DNA from: Fragilariopsis cylindrus CCMP1102
Taxonomy: Eukaryota > Bacillariophyta > Bacillariophyceae > Bacillariales > Bacillariaceae
Length of the DNA: 64,000 nucleotides
Reading direction: 5' to 3'
Assembly: GCA_900095095.1 (NCBI GenBank)
Contig: FMBT01000301.1
Location: 186,001 to 250,000, forward strand
The notes beneath the pieces are model-generated. The model was not told the DNA's origin, made no database searches, and was given only the letters and a program-made list of their open reading frames with translations. The position numbers and the translations under genes are program-made. Shown here piece after piece: positions 1 through 13,747 of the stretch; the stretch's first letter is position 1, and every line of letters starts with the position of its first letter.

Positions 1-643
1 ATATATGCCTAGTGAGTGTATTATTATTCCTAGCTTTCTTTCCAGTTCTTTAAAATTAAGCGTTGTGTTGTGTTGTTGTTTTTTGTGGTGCAGTGTGGTA
101 ATCGATATATGATATGTCTCTTCAAATATAATGGCATGTCAGACTGTCAGACTGTCGTGCCGCTTCCATATCATTATAAGACTGATTGTCTAACTGATCT
201 CTGCCGCTCTGCTGGATTCAGACTCCAGAAGAAAACAATCAGGACAGTTTCTGTTTCGTCGGACAGTGTGGATCCCTCGATCTTCTTCTTCCTCGATTCG
301 CTTTGCCGATCTTTGTAACATTATTTCTATGTATGAAGCTAACGGAACGGAGTCACTAAAGAAATTTTAACAACAATCATAGATACTCTATTATAAATAG
401 TATTACCGTTATATAATAGTTTTATTTTATCTTTGTATTTTAAATTATGGTTAACTTTTTATTTTTACTAAAGTATACTTGCTACAAAGTATACTGCTAA
501 AATACTTACTTGTCAGCTGTCAGCATCGTCGTGAACGTCGTCGTTGAACGTCAAATGATAACATTGTATTGACAACATTATTTATGCTCATACTTCATTT
601 TCAATTTTTATATTTTCATACTTCATTTTCTTCTTTCATTTAT
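1..643. other. intergenic, no gene seen
   Basis: AT-rich sequence downstream of the minus-strand transporter gene. The only long open frame (70-318, plus) has no recognisable domain, and I do not call it a gene. No RNA gene or repeat was recognised. Confidence 0.5.
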
Positions 644-2563
644 TTATTCCACAAAAAATGCATTTTTGATGGTCATAATCACCCCCATAATAGCAGTAAA
701 GATACCAAATGGTATGAATAATAAATTTTTCTTAGCTTTTTGATATTCGATACTATTCTTGCCACCAAATTTACGTTGAATGATTTTGGTATAGAGTAAT
801 GGTGGACAGATATAAACTAAGGAACTACCCATTATTGCACCAGTCAATCCAGCCACTAAACCAATATCTTTTGCAATAATACTACAAAATGTGGTAATAC
901 CTAATAAACATAACACTAATATTGTATGATTCTTTGGATTTGTTATATCAATACCAACCCCACTTTTACCATTACCACCACTCCCATTCATTATATTTAA
1001 CGACACACACATATTTTTCAATCCTTCACGACAACCATAACTAATTAATGGAAAACCAAAGATGATAGATAATCCAGTAGCTAAACGTCCAAATAAGGCC
1101 AATTTATCATTGGAAGAATAATTTAGTAAAATATTTCCTTTCGAGATATCACCAAAGGTCTTATAGCCACAGATCATAGTGGTGACATAAATACAGGCTA
1201 AGATCAGATATGAATATTGACTAATTAATTGAAATTTATGGGATTTGGATATTTTGGATTTGGATACTATTTTTGTATTCGTAGATTTTGTTGTTACACC
1301 ACTAGTCTTCTTTTTTGTATTAGTAATATCATTGGTACCTAAACTTTTCCAATAGGATGGTGCATTATAATGTGCAATAAAGGCTAATCCTAAATTAGAG
1401 ATTAAGACTAATGCATTAATATCGATATTCCATACGGTGGATTTGGTAAAATTTGGTATAGAATTTGAAGGAAGTGAACCATCTAAAATAAATTTACCAA
1501 TAGCTTTTCCACCATCAATGATTGGTGTACCATTAGGACTACCAATACTATACGAACCATCCATCGAACGTATTACCATAAAACCCACCGTATATAAGAC
1601 AGATAATAAACCTAATATGGATGTAAATCCTAAGGAACTTAAATCTTGTATTAAATTTAATGGAAATAATAGTAATGTTGACAGGATTACTATTAGAGAT
1701 GTTCGTGAGGTATACCATTGATTTATTTGAAGTGTTCCTTTTAATAAAGCACTAAAGACATCCCCTAATAATCCTGTGTATATAATTGATACAAAAAAAC
1801 ATTGTATGAAAACCATTGTATCCACAATCCAGGATGTATTACTACTACTAGTAGTAGTAGTAGAGTCTTTACCAGTGTCGTCATTATCATTCCCAAAGGC
1901 ATAACTCCATAAATCTTTAAATTCATTATATCCCGTGAGATGACATGATTTACCTACTAAATTAAAGGTATGACTCGACAGTCCAGCTAATAGTAAACAA
2001 ATCAGAATCGATGGTAAATATCCCGTACCCGAGGTGGCTTTTCCGGAGGCTAATGTTAATATCCCTGCACCTGCTACATTATTCGATAAATTAAATATCG
2101 ATGTAAGAATTGATGCACCATCATCATTTTGTTCTTGTTCATTTTGATCATCGGCAGCAGCAGCAGTCTTGGTCTTAGTAGCAGTAGTAGCACGAGAAGA
2201 AGTAACTTTCTTTGTTACTCCACGTCCACGTCCAATTCCACCACCACGTAACGTCTTCGTTACAAATGATAATGAAGTAGTAGAAGAAGTAAAAGGTAAT
2301 GACGATACTGCAGCAGTTGTTGTTGCAGTCGTCCTTCTACTAGCAGTACTAGCAGACGTCGTCATCTTTGCTTCAACAGCAACAATATTATTATTTGTAT
2401 TTGTGACTGACACTAGTAGTAGAATCATAATGATGGTAACTAGCTGTGCTGATGCCATGATAAGTGTCGTCGACGATGACAATAAGCTGCTGGAAGAATG
2501 ACAACGATTACGACGACGACCGTCACTATTACTGGTAATAATACGTGTGCTACTGATACTCAT
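644..2563 (-). CDS. AAAP-family (SLC38-like) amino-acid transporter
   Basis: The product is a multi-pass membrane permease of the amino acid/auxin permease family (Aa_trans), expected to move neutral or other amino acids with H+ or Na+. The frame is open further upstream but only from a TTG, so I start at the first ATG (2563), giving 639 residues. A second ATG at 2458 would begin directly with a clean signal-like hydrophobic stretch (MASAQLVTIIMILLLVSV). A Ser/Thr-rich stretch and an L-R-G-G-G element follow, then the family hallmark first helix with N-N-V-A-G-A-G-I-L. About ten further hydrophobic segments run to the C-terminus. The signal-like N-terminus is unusual for this family and suggests targeting through the secretory system, perhaps to an internal or plastid-related membrane; that is inference. 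The family call is firm; the substrate and membrane are unknown. No intron is needed. Confidence 0.87.
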   Translation of the reverse strand: MSISSTRIITSNSDGRRRNRCHSSSSLLSSSTTLIMASAQLVTIIMILLLVSVTNTNNNIVAVEAKMTTSASTASRRTTATTTAAVSSLPFTSSTTSLSFVTKTLRGGGIGRGRGVTKKVTSSRATTATKTKTAAAADDQNEQEQNDDGASILTSIFNLSNNVAGAGILTLASGKATSGTGYLPSILICLLLAGLSSHTFNLVGKSCHLTGYNEFKDLWSYAFGNDNDDTGKDSTTTTSSSNTSWIVDTMVFIQCFFVSIIYTGLLGDVFSALLKGTLQINQWYTSRTSLIVILSTLLLFPLNLIQDLSSLGFTSILGLLSVLYTVGFMVIRSMDGSYSIGSPNGTPIIDGGKAIGKFILDGSLPSNSIPNFTKSTVWNIDINALVLISNLGLAFIAHYNAPSYWKSLGTNDITNTKKKTSGVTTKSTNTKIVSKSKISKSHKFQLISQYSYLILACIYVTTMICGYKTFGDISKGNILLNYSSNDKLALFGRLATGLSIIFGFPLISYGCREGLKNMCVSLNIMNGSGGNGKSGVGIDITNPKNHTILVLCLLGITTFCSIIAKDIGLVAGLTGAIMGSSLVYICPPLLYTKIIQRKFGGKNSIEYQKAKKNLLFIPFGIFTAIMGVIMTIKNAFFVE

Positions 2564-3613
2564 TATTGTTCGTATACGGTAGGATCGAGGAATCGATTGA
2601 TCGGTTCGATGGAGATGGAGACTTGATTGATACTGTACCGATTTTGAATTCAAAGCAGCAGATCAGACGAGTGAGATTAGATTAGATTGCTTCTTATCGG
2701 CATAACGAGATAATAGAGATCGATTGGTTACGGTAGTGCTAGCCACCATGCACAGCACCATAAGTAGCTACTGTACATGCCTGCTGAAGATACGTACGGT
2801 ATGAGGATATATTTATGTTGTTAATTATCGGTAGCAGTTATTTTCGTTTCGTAACTGTAAACGTCAGCAAGCACGGGCCAAATCAATCGTCCTCGATCAA
2901 TAAGCATTCGTGAATAAAAAATGAGTCGACGCCCGCGAGTAAAGGGTGCCAGGGGAATACCTGTATTTTTTAAATATTTTTTTTTTAACTCCCCGAGCAA
3001 AAGATGGTCCAGTAATGTACTGCAGTCAAAAGAAATCACTGCACTGCAATGCTGTCAGAATGATGGGAGAAGGAAGAAAACAAACAACCTTGAATTCATG
3101 GGACCAATTCTACCGAAGAATGGCACAACATGCATGCATGATCAATTTGAATGTTTGTGTGTGTCACCATAATATATACCATCTATAGGTAGACAAAATC
3201 AAACACCTACGAACTTTATTATGGAAGTAGTATAGTAGCAACATACTAGACGTGGATCGTATCGGCATATGGCCGTGCTGTGCCGAGAGAGACCTTTGTT
3301 CGGGTGTGACAGCACGGATTGAAAGTGAATACATACATACCGGTACAGTACAGCTCTACAGTGTGTAAATAAAATAAATGAGTTTAATAAATAATATGTT
3401 GTAATCTTCTTTGTTTTCTATTTTAAAGTTTCTATTGTTATTTTATAATGTTTTGTTCTTGCTTTTTTGTTTTGTTTTGTTCTTATGTTTTTTGTCTTGA
3501 CCTTCTTTTTTAAAAGGGAAAATGCTCGTATCATTCCATTCCATCACATCATTAGCAGTAGTAGGTGGTAGGGCCATCAACTGCGACAGATGCTATCAGT
3601 TATTGATCTCCCC
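2564..3613. other. intergenic between two minus-strand genes
   Basis: Contains the presumed promoter and 5' leader of the transporter and the 3' region of the next gene. Short open frames around 2821-3188 overlap on both strands and have no recognisable content. Nothing else is supported. Confidence 0.5.
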
Positions 3614-4945
3614 TCATTCGTACACATCTTCCGTTACAACATCTACTTCCTCTTCGTAACAATGATGATCATCGGGACAAGCACCTCCACCACCACCACC
3701 AGTACTATGATCATGATTATCAATATCGTCTTCTTCTAATTGCATTAATGCAGAATACGGTGAAAAAAATTCATGTAACATCTCTTCATCACGAGTAATA
3801 ATGATAGATGCTAATCGTGCCACCATTAATTTTAGAATAAATACTAACCAATCTCTCTCCCCTTCCGATGGACATTCCAACACGATGCTAGGATAATTAG
3901 TATCATTCGTTGTGATACAACAAACACGATCAAGTCTCGCATAAGGATACATCTTCCGATCGAGCTGTGTTGGTATATTCACACGGATTATACTTAATAA
4001 TTCTACTTGAGGTGGTGCCGATCCTGATAATAATAATTCACGACGTTGACGATTGTTGTTGGTCCGATTCGTGGTGGCGTTGTTATTACTACTACTCAGA
4101 TTCGGTTGAACAACAGGTGACCATGAAAATTTTGGTTGAACGACCATATGTTCTAAATGTGCACCAACTTCAAATGAACCATGAACAGCAATAGGTGTTG
4201 GTGTACACGTAGTTGATCGATTGTCGTTGTCGTTGTTGTTATTGTTGTTCTTGCTATCATTCGTGTTATTCAATTTTGATGTTGATGTTGTTACTGATCC
4301 ACCATCACTAAATAATGAAGCAATTTTCTTTGCTGTAGAATGAACAACAGCAGAAGATGTACTAACACTCTTCGATGTTGATGGTGGTGATGCCTTATCG
4401 TTATCACCATCGCTGTTAGCATTACCCGGTGCACATGAACCTGCACACGAAGCTGCGCATGAGCCGGAACCTGCACGGACAGCAGTTGGTGGTGGATGCC
4501 AAACTAATGGAAATTTAATATTTGATAATTCATGGACATGACTTTTAATAAAATCTTCTTCTGCAGACTTTGAAAATAATAAATGGAATTCCGTCCATTG
4601 TGTCGATTGAGTTTTCATATACGATGGTGTTGTTGTTGTTCCACTTATTACTCCATCTAATTTAGATGTTGTTACACCATCTTTGGCTCGAGGAGTTTGA
4701 TGATTCGACGAAGAACAGCCTCCTGTAACGGACGATGATGCAGACGATGGAGAAGAATCAGCAAATGTATTTCCTCCTTCTTGACTTGATGTATCAGATT
4801 GTTCTACAATTTCTGCTGGTGACATTCGGAGTGTATGGAATCGTGAATGTCCCGTAGTAGAAAGAGATGTTGTACTAATATTACGACGATGACCACGACC
4901 ACCAACAGCCTTACCAAAATCAAATGACATTTTTCTTGTTGTCGT

Positions 4946-5009
<64 letters not shown>

Positions 5010-7369
5010 TCAACAGTAGAAGAAAGTGATGTGATACTGACATTACGTCGATGGGAATGACCCTTACTATCATCAGGGGTAGTAGTAGTATTATCAATAC
5101 TAAAAGTTTTACCAAAATCAAATGAAATTTTAGGATCAGAATTTCGTGGTGTTCTTGGATGTTGTGGTATAGGCGTACTGGTAGTAGCACAACAAGGCGT
5201 ATAACGATCAATACTTCTTCCACCACCACCACCATCATCCACCGCTGTTTTATACGAAGATGAACCATCCGATGACGATTCTTCTTTTCCTTCTTGATCA
5301 GGTTCTTCTTCTTCTTCATCAGCATTGTCATCATCAGAGGATGATACAGATTCTTCATCCGTATCAAGATGAGTGAATGGACTTGGACGGAATTGTTTAA
5401 AGTGTGGTTGTGGTTGTGGTTGTGGTTTTGATGGTTGTTGTTGCTCATCTTGATCTTGATCTTGATCATGCTGTTGTAGCTCTTCAAGATGTTGTTTGAA
5501 TCGTTGTTCTACGTTCACACGTTCATGTTCGAGCTGTTTCAGATGCTGCTCAAGATCATATGCTTGTTGTAAAGTTTGAATTTGACTTTGACTTTGAGTG
5601 GAAGAAGAAGTGGTAGTGGAAGAAGAAGAAGTAGAAAATGGTGAAAGAATATCAATACGACGTTGTTTTCTTCCTTGTATTTCTTGTTCTGGATCACTAT
5701 CATAACAGCATCGTTGATGTTGTAATTGTAGTTGTTGTTGTTTCATTTTTTCTTGTTGTTGATCTAGAATTACATGTTGTATATCTGCATCCACGGTACC
5801 ACCAACAACACTTGTAGTAACAGCAGCAGCAACAAACCCTCCTAATATACTACTACTACTTCGTCGACGCAATAAACGACGACGACGATCATTACGAGTC
5901 ATAATCATTGCATTAATGTCTATACTAGAATCATCTTGTGATCTTGATAATATTGAAGTAGTTGTAGTTGTAGTAGCTGCAGTTTCACTTTCACCATGAT
6001 GCCATACATCTATTATTTTTTGTACATGTCTTTTTCTATTAGAATAAGAACGATTCTTTATCATCATCTTCTCATTACGATTTCTTCTAATTGGGGAGGA
6101 AGAAGAATACTGCTCCTTGGCGGCGGCGGGTGATACAGAGGAGTTCATCCAATACGTAGGAAAGAAATCTAAGCCACCACTACTTGATACATCATCATCA
6201 TTTGTTGGTATTGTTGCTGTTGCTGCTGTTGTTTGAGCATTAGTATTGTTATCTTGAATAGTTTTGGATGGTGTTACTGGACAAAAGAATTGTGCAAAAT
6301 CTTCAATAGCAAAACATTCATATATACAGTCAGTTGCTGTTGCTGCTGCTGATGATGCAGTAGTAGTAAGAGTCGTACTAGTAGTTGCAGTTGCAGTGTC
6401 ATTCTGCTGTTGTTGTTGATCCAGTTTTCTTTTTGGTGTTGACATTAATGTTAATGAATTATGTCTCTTATGAACTCTTTTTTGTTGATAATAATTATTT
6501 GGTACACCAGGATTTAATACCTTTAATGGATTTAATATTGGTGTTAAACAATTATTATTATTCGCCCCAGGTGATTGTAATTGATGACCTGATCGATTAT
6601 TTGGTGTTCTAGCGAGAGGATGATAATCATGATGTGGTTCAACTCTAGGAGAAAGCACCGAATTTAAAGGATGACGATCATGATGATCATAATCTCCTGT
6701 TCCAGCTCCAGGTACAGCTCCAGGTACAGCTGATACTGCTAATACTTTACTAGGTGTTACAGGTGGCATCATTGTAAGTAGACGCTCTTCATCATCCGAA
6801 TCGTTATCGTGATCATCTTCCGAGTGATCATTTAGTAGACGTTCTTCATCATCCTGTTCATTATCATCATCATCATCATCATCCGAATCATTATTGTGAT
6901 CATCTTCCAAGTGAGTATTTGTATCTTCTTCTCGTGTTGTTGTTGTGGAGGAACAAGTAGTATCGGAATCACTACTAGCTGGAACTAATCCATGTGGTGC
7001 TGGTACTTCATTGGATAATGCATGTTTTATATCAGTATCCATATCCATATCATTAAGAGGAAATTCTTCATCCTCAGTTCCGGTTCCAGTTGATAAACGT
7101 AAATTATCCAAATCAATACTATTTAAACTACATAATGATGATGGTTCAATCTCTACAGAGAATGGACAACAAGATTGACAAGATTGAGATTGATCTACTT
7201 GATCTACTGATGATCCGGTAGTAGTGGCAGTGGCAGTAGTAGTGGCGACAGGGACAGGGACAGCAGTAGCGGTGTCATCACACATACTTCGACTTATTCT
7301 TAATCTAGGTATTATTATTTCTTGATTCTTATTCTTATCATCGTTTAACATTGGAAATGAAAGGTCCAT
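3614..7369 (-). CDS. large low-complexity protein with conserved C-terminal module
   Basis: I do not recognise a named family. The first ATG is at 7369; the open frame extends ten codons upstream to a TTG. The 1,251-residue product is mostly low complexity: acidic Asp/Glu runs, poly-Gln, poly-Thr, poly-Ser and an uninterrupted Ala run near the middle. Two short near-repeats of the type K-[IM]-S-F-D-F-G-K, each followed by an R-R-N-[VI]-S element, look like phosphorylation-type Ser sites. The last third changes character. There is a compact segment around F-H-L-L-F-S-K-S-A-E-E-D-F and later a mixed alpha/beta stretch with V-E-L-L-S-I-I-R-V, I-V-L-E-C-P-S-E and E-R-D-W-L-V-F-I-L-K-L. The W-L-x-F-I helix resembles the C-terminal helix of PH-like folds, so a lipid- or membrane-associated scaffold is possible but unproven. 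Such disorder-rich architectures are common in diatom signalling proteins. Confidence 0.72.
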
Positions 7370-7428
7370 GATATCGTCGATCGTTCGTGATCGATTCAAT
7401 GATCTAATCTAACTATTTCTAGATCTCT

Positions 7429-7430
<2 letters not shown>

Positions 7431-7459
<29 letters not shown>
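7431..7459. repeat. (CT)n microsatellite
   Basis: Uninterrupted CT dinucleotide run of 29 nt, about 60 bp upstream of the ATG of the minus-strand gene at 3614-7369, so probably in its 5' leader or promoter. Confidence 0.95.
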
Positions 7460-7462
<3 letters not shown>

Positions 7463-9039
7463 TCTATTCGAATATACTGTAAGAGATGAATGATTTGTTG
7501 CGTGTTTGAGAAGTTCTGATGTCACTGTCATAAGGGTTTTGATGTGAGTACCGTAGTGTGTTATGTGGCGTACTGTAGCCGTGTTAGATAGCTACAATAG
7601 TAGCAATAGCCGTGGATGGTATAAATGATATTTGCGTTTTGTCGATTGGGTGAGTCGAGCTTAATATAATATGTTGTGTATTGACGTTGTATGCGTTGGA
7701 AATATGAAAACTCCCTTAATTAATATTTTATATGCGGTATGTTAGCACCGCGAGCCTCGCTGTTTCTTATTCATGCTTTGTCAAAAAGGGCGATGCACGC
7801 GCACCTGTGAATGAATTTTTCATTCAATATAATATTATAATATTATTATTAAATAAGGTATCTGGTCGCGTAATTAGCGAATCCAACGGAATGTTATTAC
7901 ATACAATTACGACATGATAACGACATATTACTGCTAAGACTTTTATGAATGACTGCGCGGTTAGTCCGCATACATGAGTGTTCGGCTCCTTATTATTGTC
8001 TGAGAAAAAGACATGATAACAGCGTTGGGAAGTGTCATTTTTTTGACATGCCACCGTTCGGAAGTGTTGGGCCAACTTTGAATGCTATCAAATAAATGAG
8101 ATGACGTACTAACTCAACTGATGACTCTTGCGTGTCATCAAAAGTTGGGAATTAATCGGATTTTGTGTGGTTGTCGCGAAGCATTTACCGTACACGTACG
8201 TACACGTAGGACCTAGTAATAATGTACTTCGTAATATGACGCATTGCTTATTTTTTTTCTTCCAAGACTTCAATTTGAACTCACTCTCATACACGTGAGT
8301 ATACGACATCATGATACTCCGTCGTTTACAACGTTTAATTCGCGCTCGAACGTACAAAAAATTCAGATGACAAACTCGAATCAATCACTAATCACGCCGC
8401 ATAACAAAATCAAATCACGAATTGAGCAGACTTTATATTTTTTACTAGTAAATAAATAGTAGTAATTCTTTATGTAGTAAGCTCTCTACATGCACTCTAT
8501 AGAACCTGATACTATGTGTAGTAGAGACGATGCAAAACTCATGCCATGAAAACTGGTGCACATATTTATTATTTTATGTGCTGAAATAGCCAATAGTACA
8601 AAGTCTGATGGCATGGGGCGAGTGCACAAAAAGAAGTGTTCTCAAATCTAGTTCTTCACTCTTTTTTGTTTAATTTTTTTTCAGCAACAACTGATAGTCT
8701 ATAAATGTGTAAAAGAGTAACAGTATTTTTACATGTTATGTGTGTTTCATACAGTCCAGCTTCCACAATAATCCTATTGTTGTGGGGTACCGGGTATGTA
8801 GGTATATGATGTTGTGTACACATGACAACAATGTGAAATAATTGGGTTGTTATTATTGTTGGTTTGGGGGGTGTAGATGGGTAGGTATACACACACATGA
8901 CAATGCAGACTGGTTAGTGTGCAAAATGCCAAACAATCACATTGATAATGGGTCTGGAGACTGTTTACAGGTATATATCTTGATAATATTACTCATATAG
9001 CTCACTGTGTTCAACTTTGTTGTGGAATTGCTTGGTCAA
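7460..9039. other. intergenic, no gene seen
   Basis: Gene-free AT-rich DNA. Open frames of 60-90 codons occur on both strands but overlap one another and show no domain, signal peptide or codon pattern like the neighbouring genes. No RNA gene recognised. Confidence 0.45.
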
Positions 9040-10270
9040 TCCATGATGCATTATCTTCTGATGCAATCATGCTGATTCTACTTATGTGAATATACAACAT
9101 GAACTGCACTACTGGTTGATTTGTATAAATTTGCTACTATATGCAAGCAAGACTTATAATCTTCTGTACTGTATGTATAAGAATGCATCATCTTCTGGCA
9201 CATGCATGCAGATATTTTATTCCTACCAACTAAACAGTGCTGCAAGACAAATGCATAATAATAAGAAATGTGCTGCTGTGTGAGTTTTGTTGTGCAATTC
9301 TTTCCTAAAATTCTACACCTGCACATACTTTTCTGGCACATGAACACATGACCTTCATGCTGATTTTATTCTTGCCAATCAAACAACAATATACAGGAAG
9401 AAAAATTGGATGCGCTGCACACTACTTTTAGATCTAAAGGAATGTATTGAGGTAAAGGGCTGGCGTATTATACTGATTGTGTATTCCTGCCAACAAAACT
9501 AAGAAAAAATAAGTACAAGAATTGCACAGCTCTAAATTCTGAGAATCTTGTGTTCTAGAATTTATTCCTGCCATCCAAACAATATGAAGCAACAACAATA
9601 GTAACAAGAGCTGTGCTGCTTGCTGTGTTATGCAGTGAAAATTTATAGTTGTATACCTGTATGCGCATGGTAAATCCTTGGTGCTGGCATATCTCATCTT
9701 CTGACACATGTTGTTCTAATTTTTGTTCCTGCCAACCAAGTGGTACAAGACAACGATACAAACTGCGCTGCTGTGCAAGACTATGTTGTGGAATAACTGT
9801 TAACTTCTGCTCTTAAAATATTGTACCATTTTAGTTCCATTCCAACAAAAGAACTGTGCAGTTGTGTGAAAGTACTATGTTGAGTGTGCAAAGTTGCTTT
9901 TAACTTCTGGATCTTAAAGATTGAATTGAGAGGTATAGAAAGCAACACAGATTGGTGGATCACTAGTGTACAAAAAATTCTGGTGCATGCTGCTTCACCA
10001 TAACAATATATAAGTGTATGGTGATTTTATTCCTATGCCTGCCAACCAAACAGTATGAAATAGCTACAACAGCAAGAAGGACTAACATTTATTGTGTAAC
10101 TAGTTTTATAAATTCCTGGTGCATGATATTTGTTCTGGCACATGCATGCTGGTCCTAATTGCAATTTATTATTGCATGCTGGTTCTAATAGTAATATATT
10201 CCAACCACACAAATATCTGCATGCATGCTGATTCTACTCATCAATCCAACCAAACAATCAATACTGTTGT
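9040..10270. repeat. degenerate tandem-like repeat array (copy A)
   Basis: About eight diverged units recur at roughly 120-160 bp. Each carries a CTGCCAACCAAACA-like box, followed after some AACAA/AGCAA triplets by an AAGAACTGYGCTGYTGTG-like box. A gcatgctgattcta box precedes several units. Examples lie near 9230, 9380, 9490, 9570, 9730, 9850 and 10040. The same boxes form the array at 47.7-50.2 kb. Units are too diverged for exact boundaries by eye. The family is not recognised; it may be an old satellite or a decayed non-coding element. Confidence 0.6.
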
Positions 10271-11569
10271 TGCTGTTGTTGTTGTGACATCTTTCTGAGA
10301 TTTCCCCCTTCACAAAACACAGAGATACTACATTAGATACTACAATTCCGGGCTCTACAAATCAAATCCTCGTTGCGTTGTTTTGCACTTGATTTTGCAC
10401 ATGCTTTTTAAGACAACTAAGTAGTAAGTAAAGTTCACAATGGTTCCTTGTTTTACCTGTGAACTCTGTGTGTCTTGATACCAACTAGTAGGGCAGTATG
10501 GTTGAAAGAACAGTAACATTGTCCTATATTTCACTCTGGCGAGGTGCGGTTGAACGTCAACAATGGGATCTTCCTTTTATCACATCCCATCTGTCTGTAC
10601 TTCTAAATCACTCCTGGGATCACTCAAGGGTTTTCTATATTCCAACATTATTCCTGGGATTTCCCCCCTTTAGGTGAGGGTTTTCCTGTCACATCCCTGA
10701 CATGATCAATTGATTGCTGAGTGGGGGATCTATTTTAGGCCATGCTATGTATTGTTTGTGTTGCCATTGAACTGTTGAGCACAGTTCTCACTCCCTGTTC
10801 CATTATGCTGTGCCTATGCTGTGCCTATGCTGTGCCTATGCTGTACTACTGGGCCTCATCCCAGTATTACTATTAACTACTATTCTTCTTATTGTGATTC
10901 TACAAAAAAACAGTAATCAATCCTATGTGCTAGCTGACTAGAGTATTGATTTTGATCAGTACACAAATATCTGATCTAATCTACTGATGTTGCTTGGGAG
11001 TACAGTACATAGTACAGTATTGCTAATAAAGGCAAGACTTTGCTTACAGTTTGAAAGCAGATATCATAAAACAAACAGTTATATAGTATGCATAGTAGGC
11101 TAGCTAGCATCCACTTCAATTTCATTTTTGCTTTCATTCCAATCGTGCATGTGTCGTATCGTACGAGCGACAGACAGAGCAGAGTTGAGAATTTTTTTTA
11201 ATTCACGAATAAATCCCTCGCGTAATTTACTCTACCTGCTACAAAACATTACATCCAAGACTGACTCTACTGTAGTAGAAAGATACCATTACCAGCACGT
11301 TCCAACTCATCACCACATGCATAAATCGTCGTCAGCAGACACATCCAATTCATTCATTCATTTCATTTCAATAATAGAATTCTCACTACAGTACAGTAAG
11401 TTAGAGTAACAGCAAGACAAGAAAATAAACACGACGACATTCATTCAACAGATTTATTTGTTGTGTTATAGTCAGACAAGAGTTTTGCTTCTTTTGCAGG
11501 TAACCAACCAAGACGAAACGTAAAAGATATAACGAGAAATTTATTGAAAGAAAAAGACACAAAAAACTT
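10271..11569. other. intergenic; small minisatellite inside
   Basis: No gene recognised. At 10804-10843 an 11-bp unit (tatgctgtgcc) is repeated about 3.6 times. The right end holds the presumed promoter and 5' leader of the DUF1995 gene. Confidence 0.5.
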
Positions 11570-13454
11570 ATGACAATAATGACATCCTTACGACTACCAG
11601 TAGTACTACTACTCGCAGTCGTCGTCGTCTTTATTGCGTCGTCGACTTCATTAAATAATGTCTCTGCTTTTACTACTACGTCGTCGTCGTCGTCCACCGT
11701 CACAACAGCAACAACTTCTACCACAGCAACAACTACAACACAATTATATAATGTCCCACCACCCTCCATGAAGGATGTCGAAGGGAGTAAGATTTATGCG
11801 AGTAAACAATCACCACCGTCGTCATTTTTTCAATTGCAACAAGATTGTTTATTCGCTGCACAACGTGCCTTACAAGATAATTATCGATTATTAGAAATTG
11901 AATTTCCACCCTTACCTGCGTCCGTGTTAGAATTAGATGATGTGTCTGCCTATGATGTCGCACAAGCAAATTTAAATTTAGCAGTCGAATTTAGTAAAGG
12001 AATGGTCGGTGTGTCATTAAACGGCAATGATAGTGATAATAGTGAAGATAGTAGTCAAGATAGTCCAAATGTAATTAAGAATGTGGCGATCTTATTACCC
12101 GATGAAGATGAAAAATGTATTGCCATTGAACGATATTCCGGTAAATCACGTGATCAAGTCAATGAGGATACCTATAATGTGGAACCCGGTGTAATTGTCT
12201 CCTCCTTACGTCGAGGTGATCCCAATGATGATCGTTTAATTAAGGTACGTTTAACGTTTTTTTTGTTATTACTACTACTGCTGTTTTTTGTTTTTGTATT
12301 GGTTTTTGTTAAAAGAATATATACTACTGTATAAAAAAGAAAGCTTGTTACGAACTATGATGATGATGATGATGATGATGATTGACGAGGAAAAATGATG
12401 CGTGCGGAAGACAGACAACAAAGAAGTAGTAGATCGACGGGATGGAATGAAATGAAATGGGATAAAGGGAAGATCGAGAAGAAGAATACAAAAAGAAAAG
12501 AAAGGGAACAATACAAATCACAACAACATCAACAACGACCGACTTCGACTTCGACTACGACTACGACTATCATTCATTTATATCAAACTTCTACCTTCTA
12601 CTTCTACTTCCACCATCAATCACATCAATTGGTTATTACATCACATCATACTCCCATCATTTTTTTTTTAGTCCAAACAGTCATTAGTCGTCGGTCACTC
12701 ACCGTATCAGTTTTTATTTTTGGTTAATAATAAATTATCATCTCTCTCTCTCACACCCAAAATTAATTTTTGCTGTTTACTGTTTTGCTGCTTGTCGTTT
12801 TTGTCCCATTTATTTATACAATCATATTTAAAAAAAATAACATACCGTTAACAGCCAGAACAAACATTTTTAAATTTATTTGGTATGGGTGATGATTCTT
12901 CAAAAAATCGTGCGGATGCTGTGAAACCCATGGATGGAATTGATATGTATGTGATCATTGTGGCATCGGCACAAGAATTACCCGATGTCGAAGCATTAAG
13001 TGATCAATTACCCAATGTACCAATTATCTTTTATAATTTAAAATTAGATGTCTTACGTGGTGATTTAGGTGCACCAGCATTTCCACCCAAATCCTTTCAA
13101 GATCGTTTCTTATCGAAAGTAAAACCAGTCTATTATTTACGAACCAGACAATATTCCAGAAGTTTAGCAACTCCACCATTTTTAATGAATTATCAAGGTT
13201 GTTTATTTCGAAGTTATCCAGGACAATATCAAACGTTATTAGATACCGGTACTGGATCCTATCGAAGAATTGTGGGTAATGATATCCGACCGGGATTAGG
13301 TGAATTTAAAGAAGAATTAACACAAGCATTAAAAGATGAAGGTGTATTACCACAATCCGAAGGTGGTGCATTAGATTTTTTAAGAGTTGGTTATAAAACA
13401 ACGACATGGTGGGAAGATGAACGTCCAGAAGCCTATATGGAATGGAGAACATAA
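11570..13454 (+). CDS. plastid-targeted DUF1995 protein (one intron)
   Basis: Two exons, 11570-12244 and 12855-13454, joined across a 610-nt GT-AG intron (gtacgt...acag) in phase 0, give 424 residues. The joined frame reads R-L-I-K followed by P-E-Q-T-F-L-N-L-F-G and keeps the domain continuous. The first 30 residues are a hydrophobic signal peptide ending N-N-V-S-A-F-T, which matches the diatom signal-plus-transit junction (A-S-A-F type), so import into the complex plastid is expected. A Ser/Thr-rich transit stretch follows, then a DUF1995 domain (about residues 75-410) with a C-terminal P-x-x-x-x-E-W-R-T ending. In plants DUF1995 proteins include LPA3, a photosystem II assembly factor, but the biochemical role is not settled and this may be another subgroup. 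The intron carries CT and pyrimidine-rich tracts. The domain call is good; the exact function is unknown. Confidence 0.85.
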
Positions 13455-13747
13455 TGAAATAATATTATACAACAGAATAATAATAAAAACCCCCGAAAAT
13501 AATCAAGAATATAAACAGAAACAAAACAAGAAAAAAACGACAAAAATAAATAAAGAAAAATCATGAAAGATTGAAATTAAAAAGATTGAAATAAATAAAT
13601 CCTATTATAACATAGCCAGCATAATATGATCTTACTTTTATATCTTTTTATCATTTGTATCTTCTGGTAGTGGTAAATAATGCGTCGTCATCCCAATTAC
13701 TAGTAGTAGTAGTAGTACAATTACTTTTTTTTGAAAATCAGGGCTTT

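Noticed and set aside
70-318. 82-codon open frame near the left edge
   Set aside because: No start context, domain or similarity that I recognise; isolated in AT-rich DNA.
4804-5487. 227-codon minus-strand frame with a poly-Gln run
   Set aside because: It overlaps the large 3614-7369 gene in another frame of the same strand; the Gln run is the Ala run of that gene read one base off.
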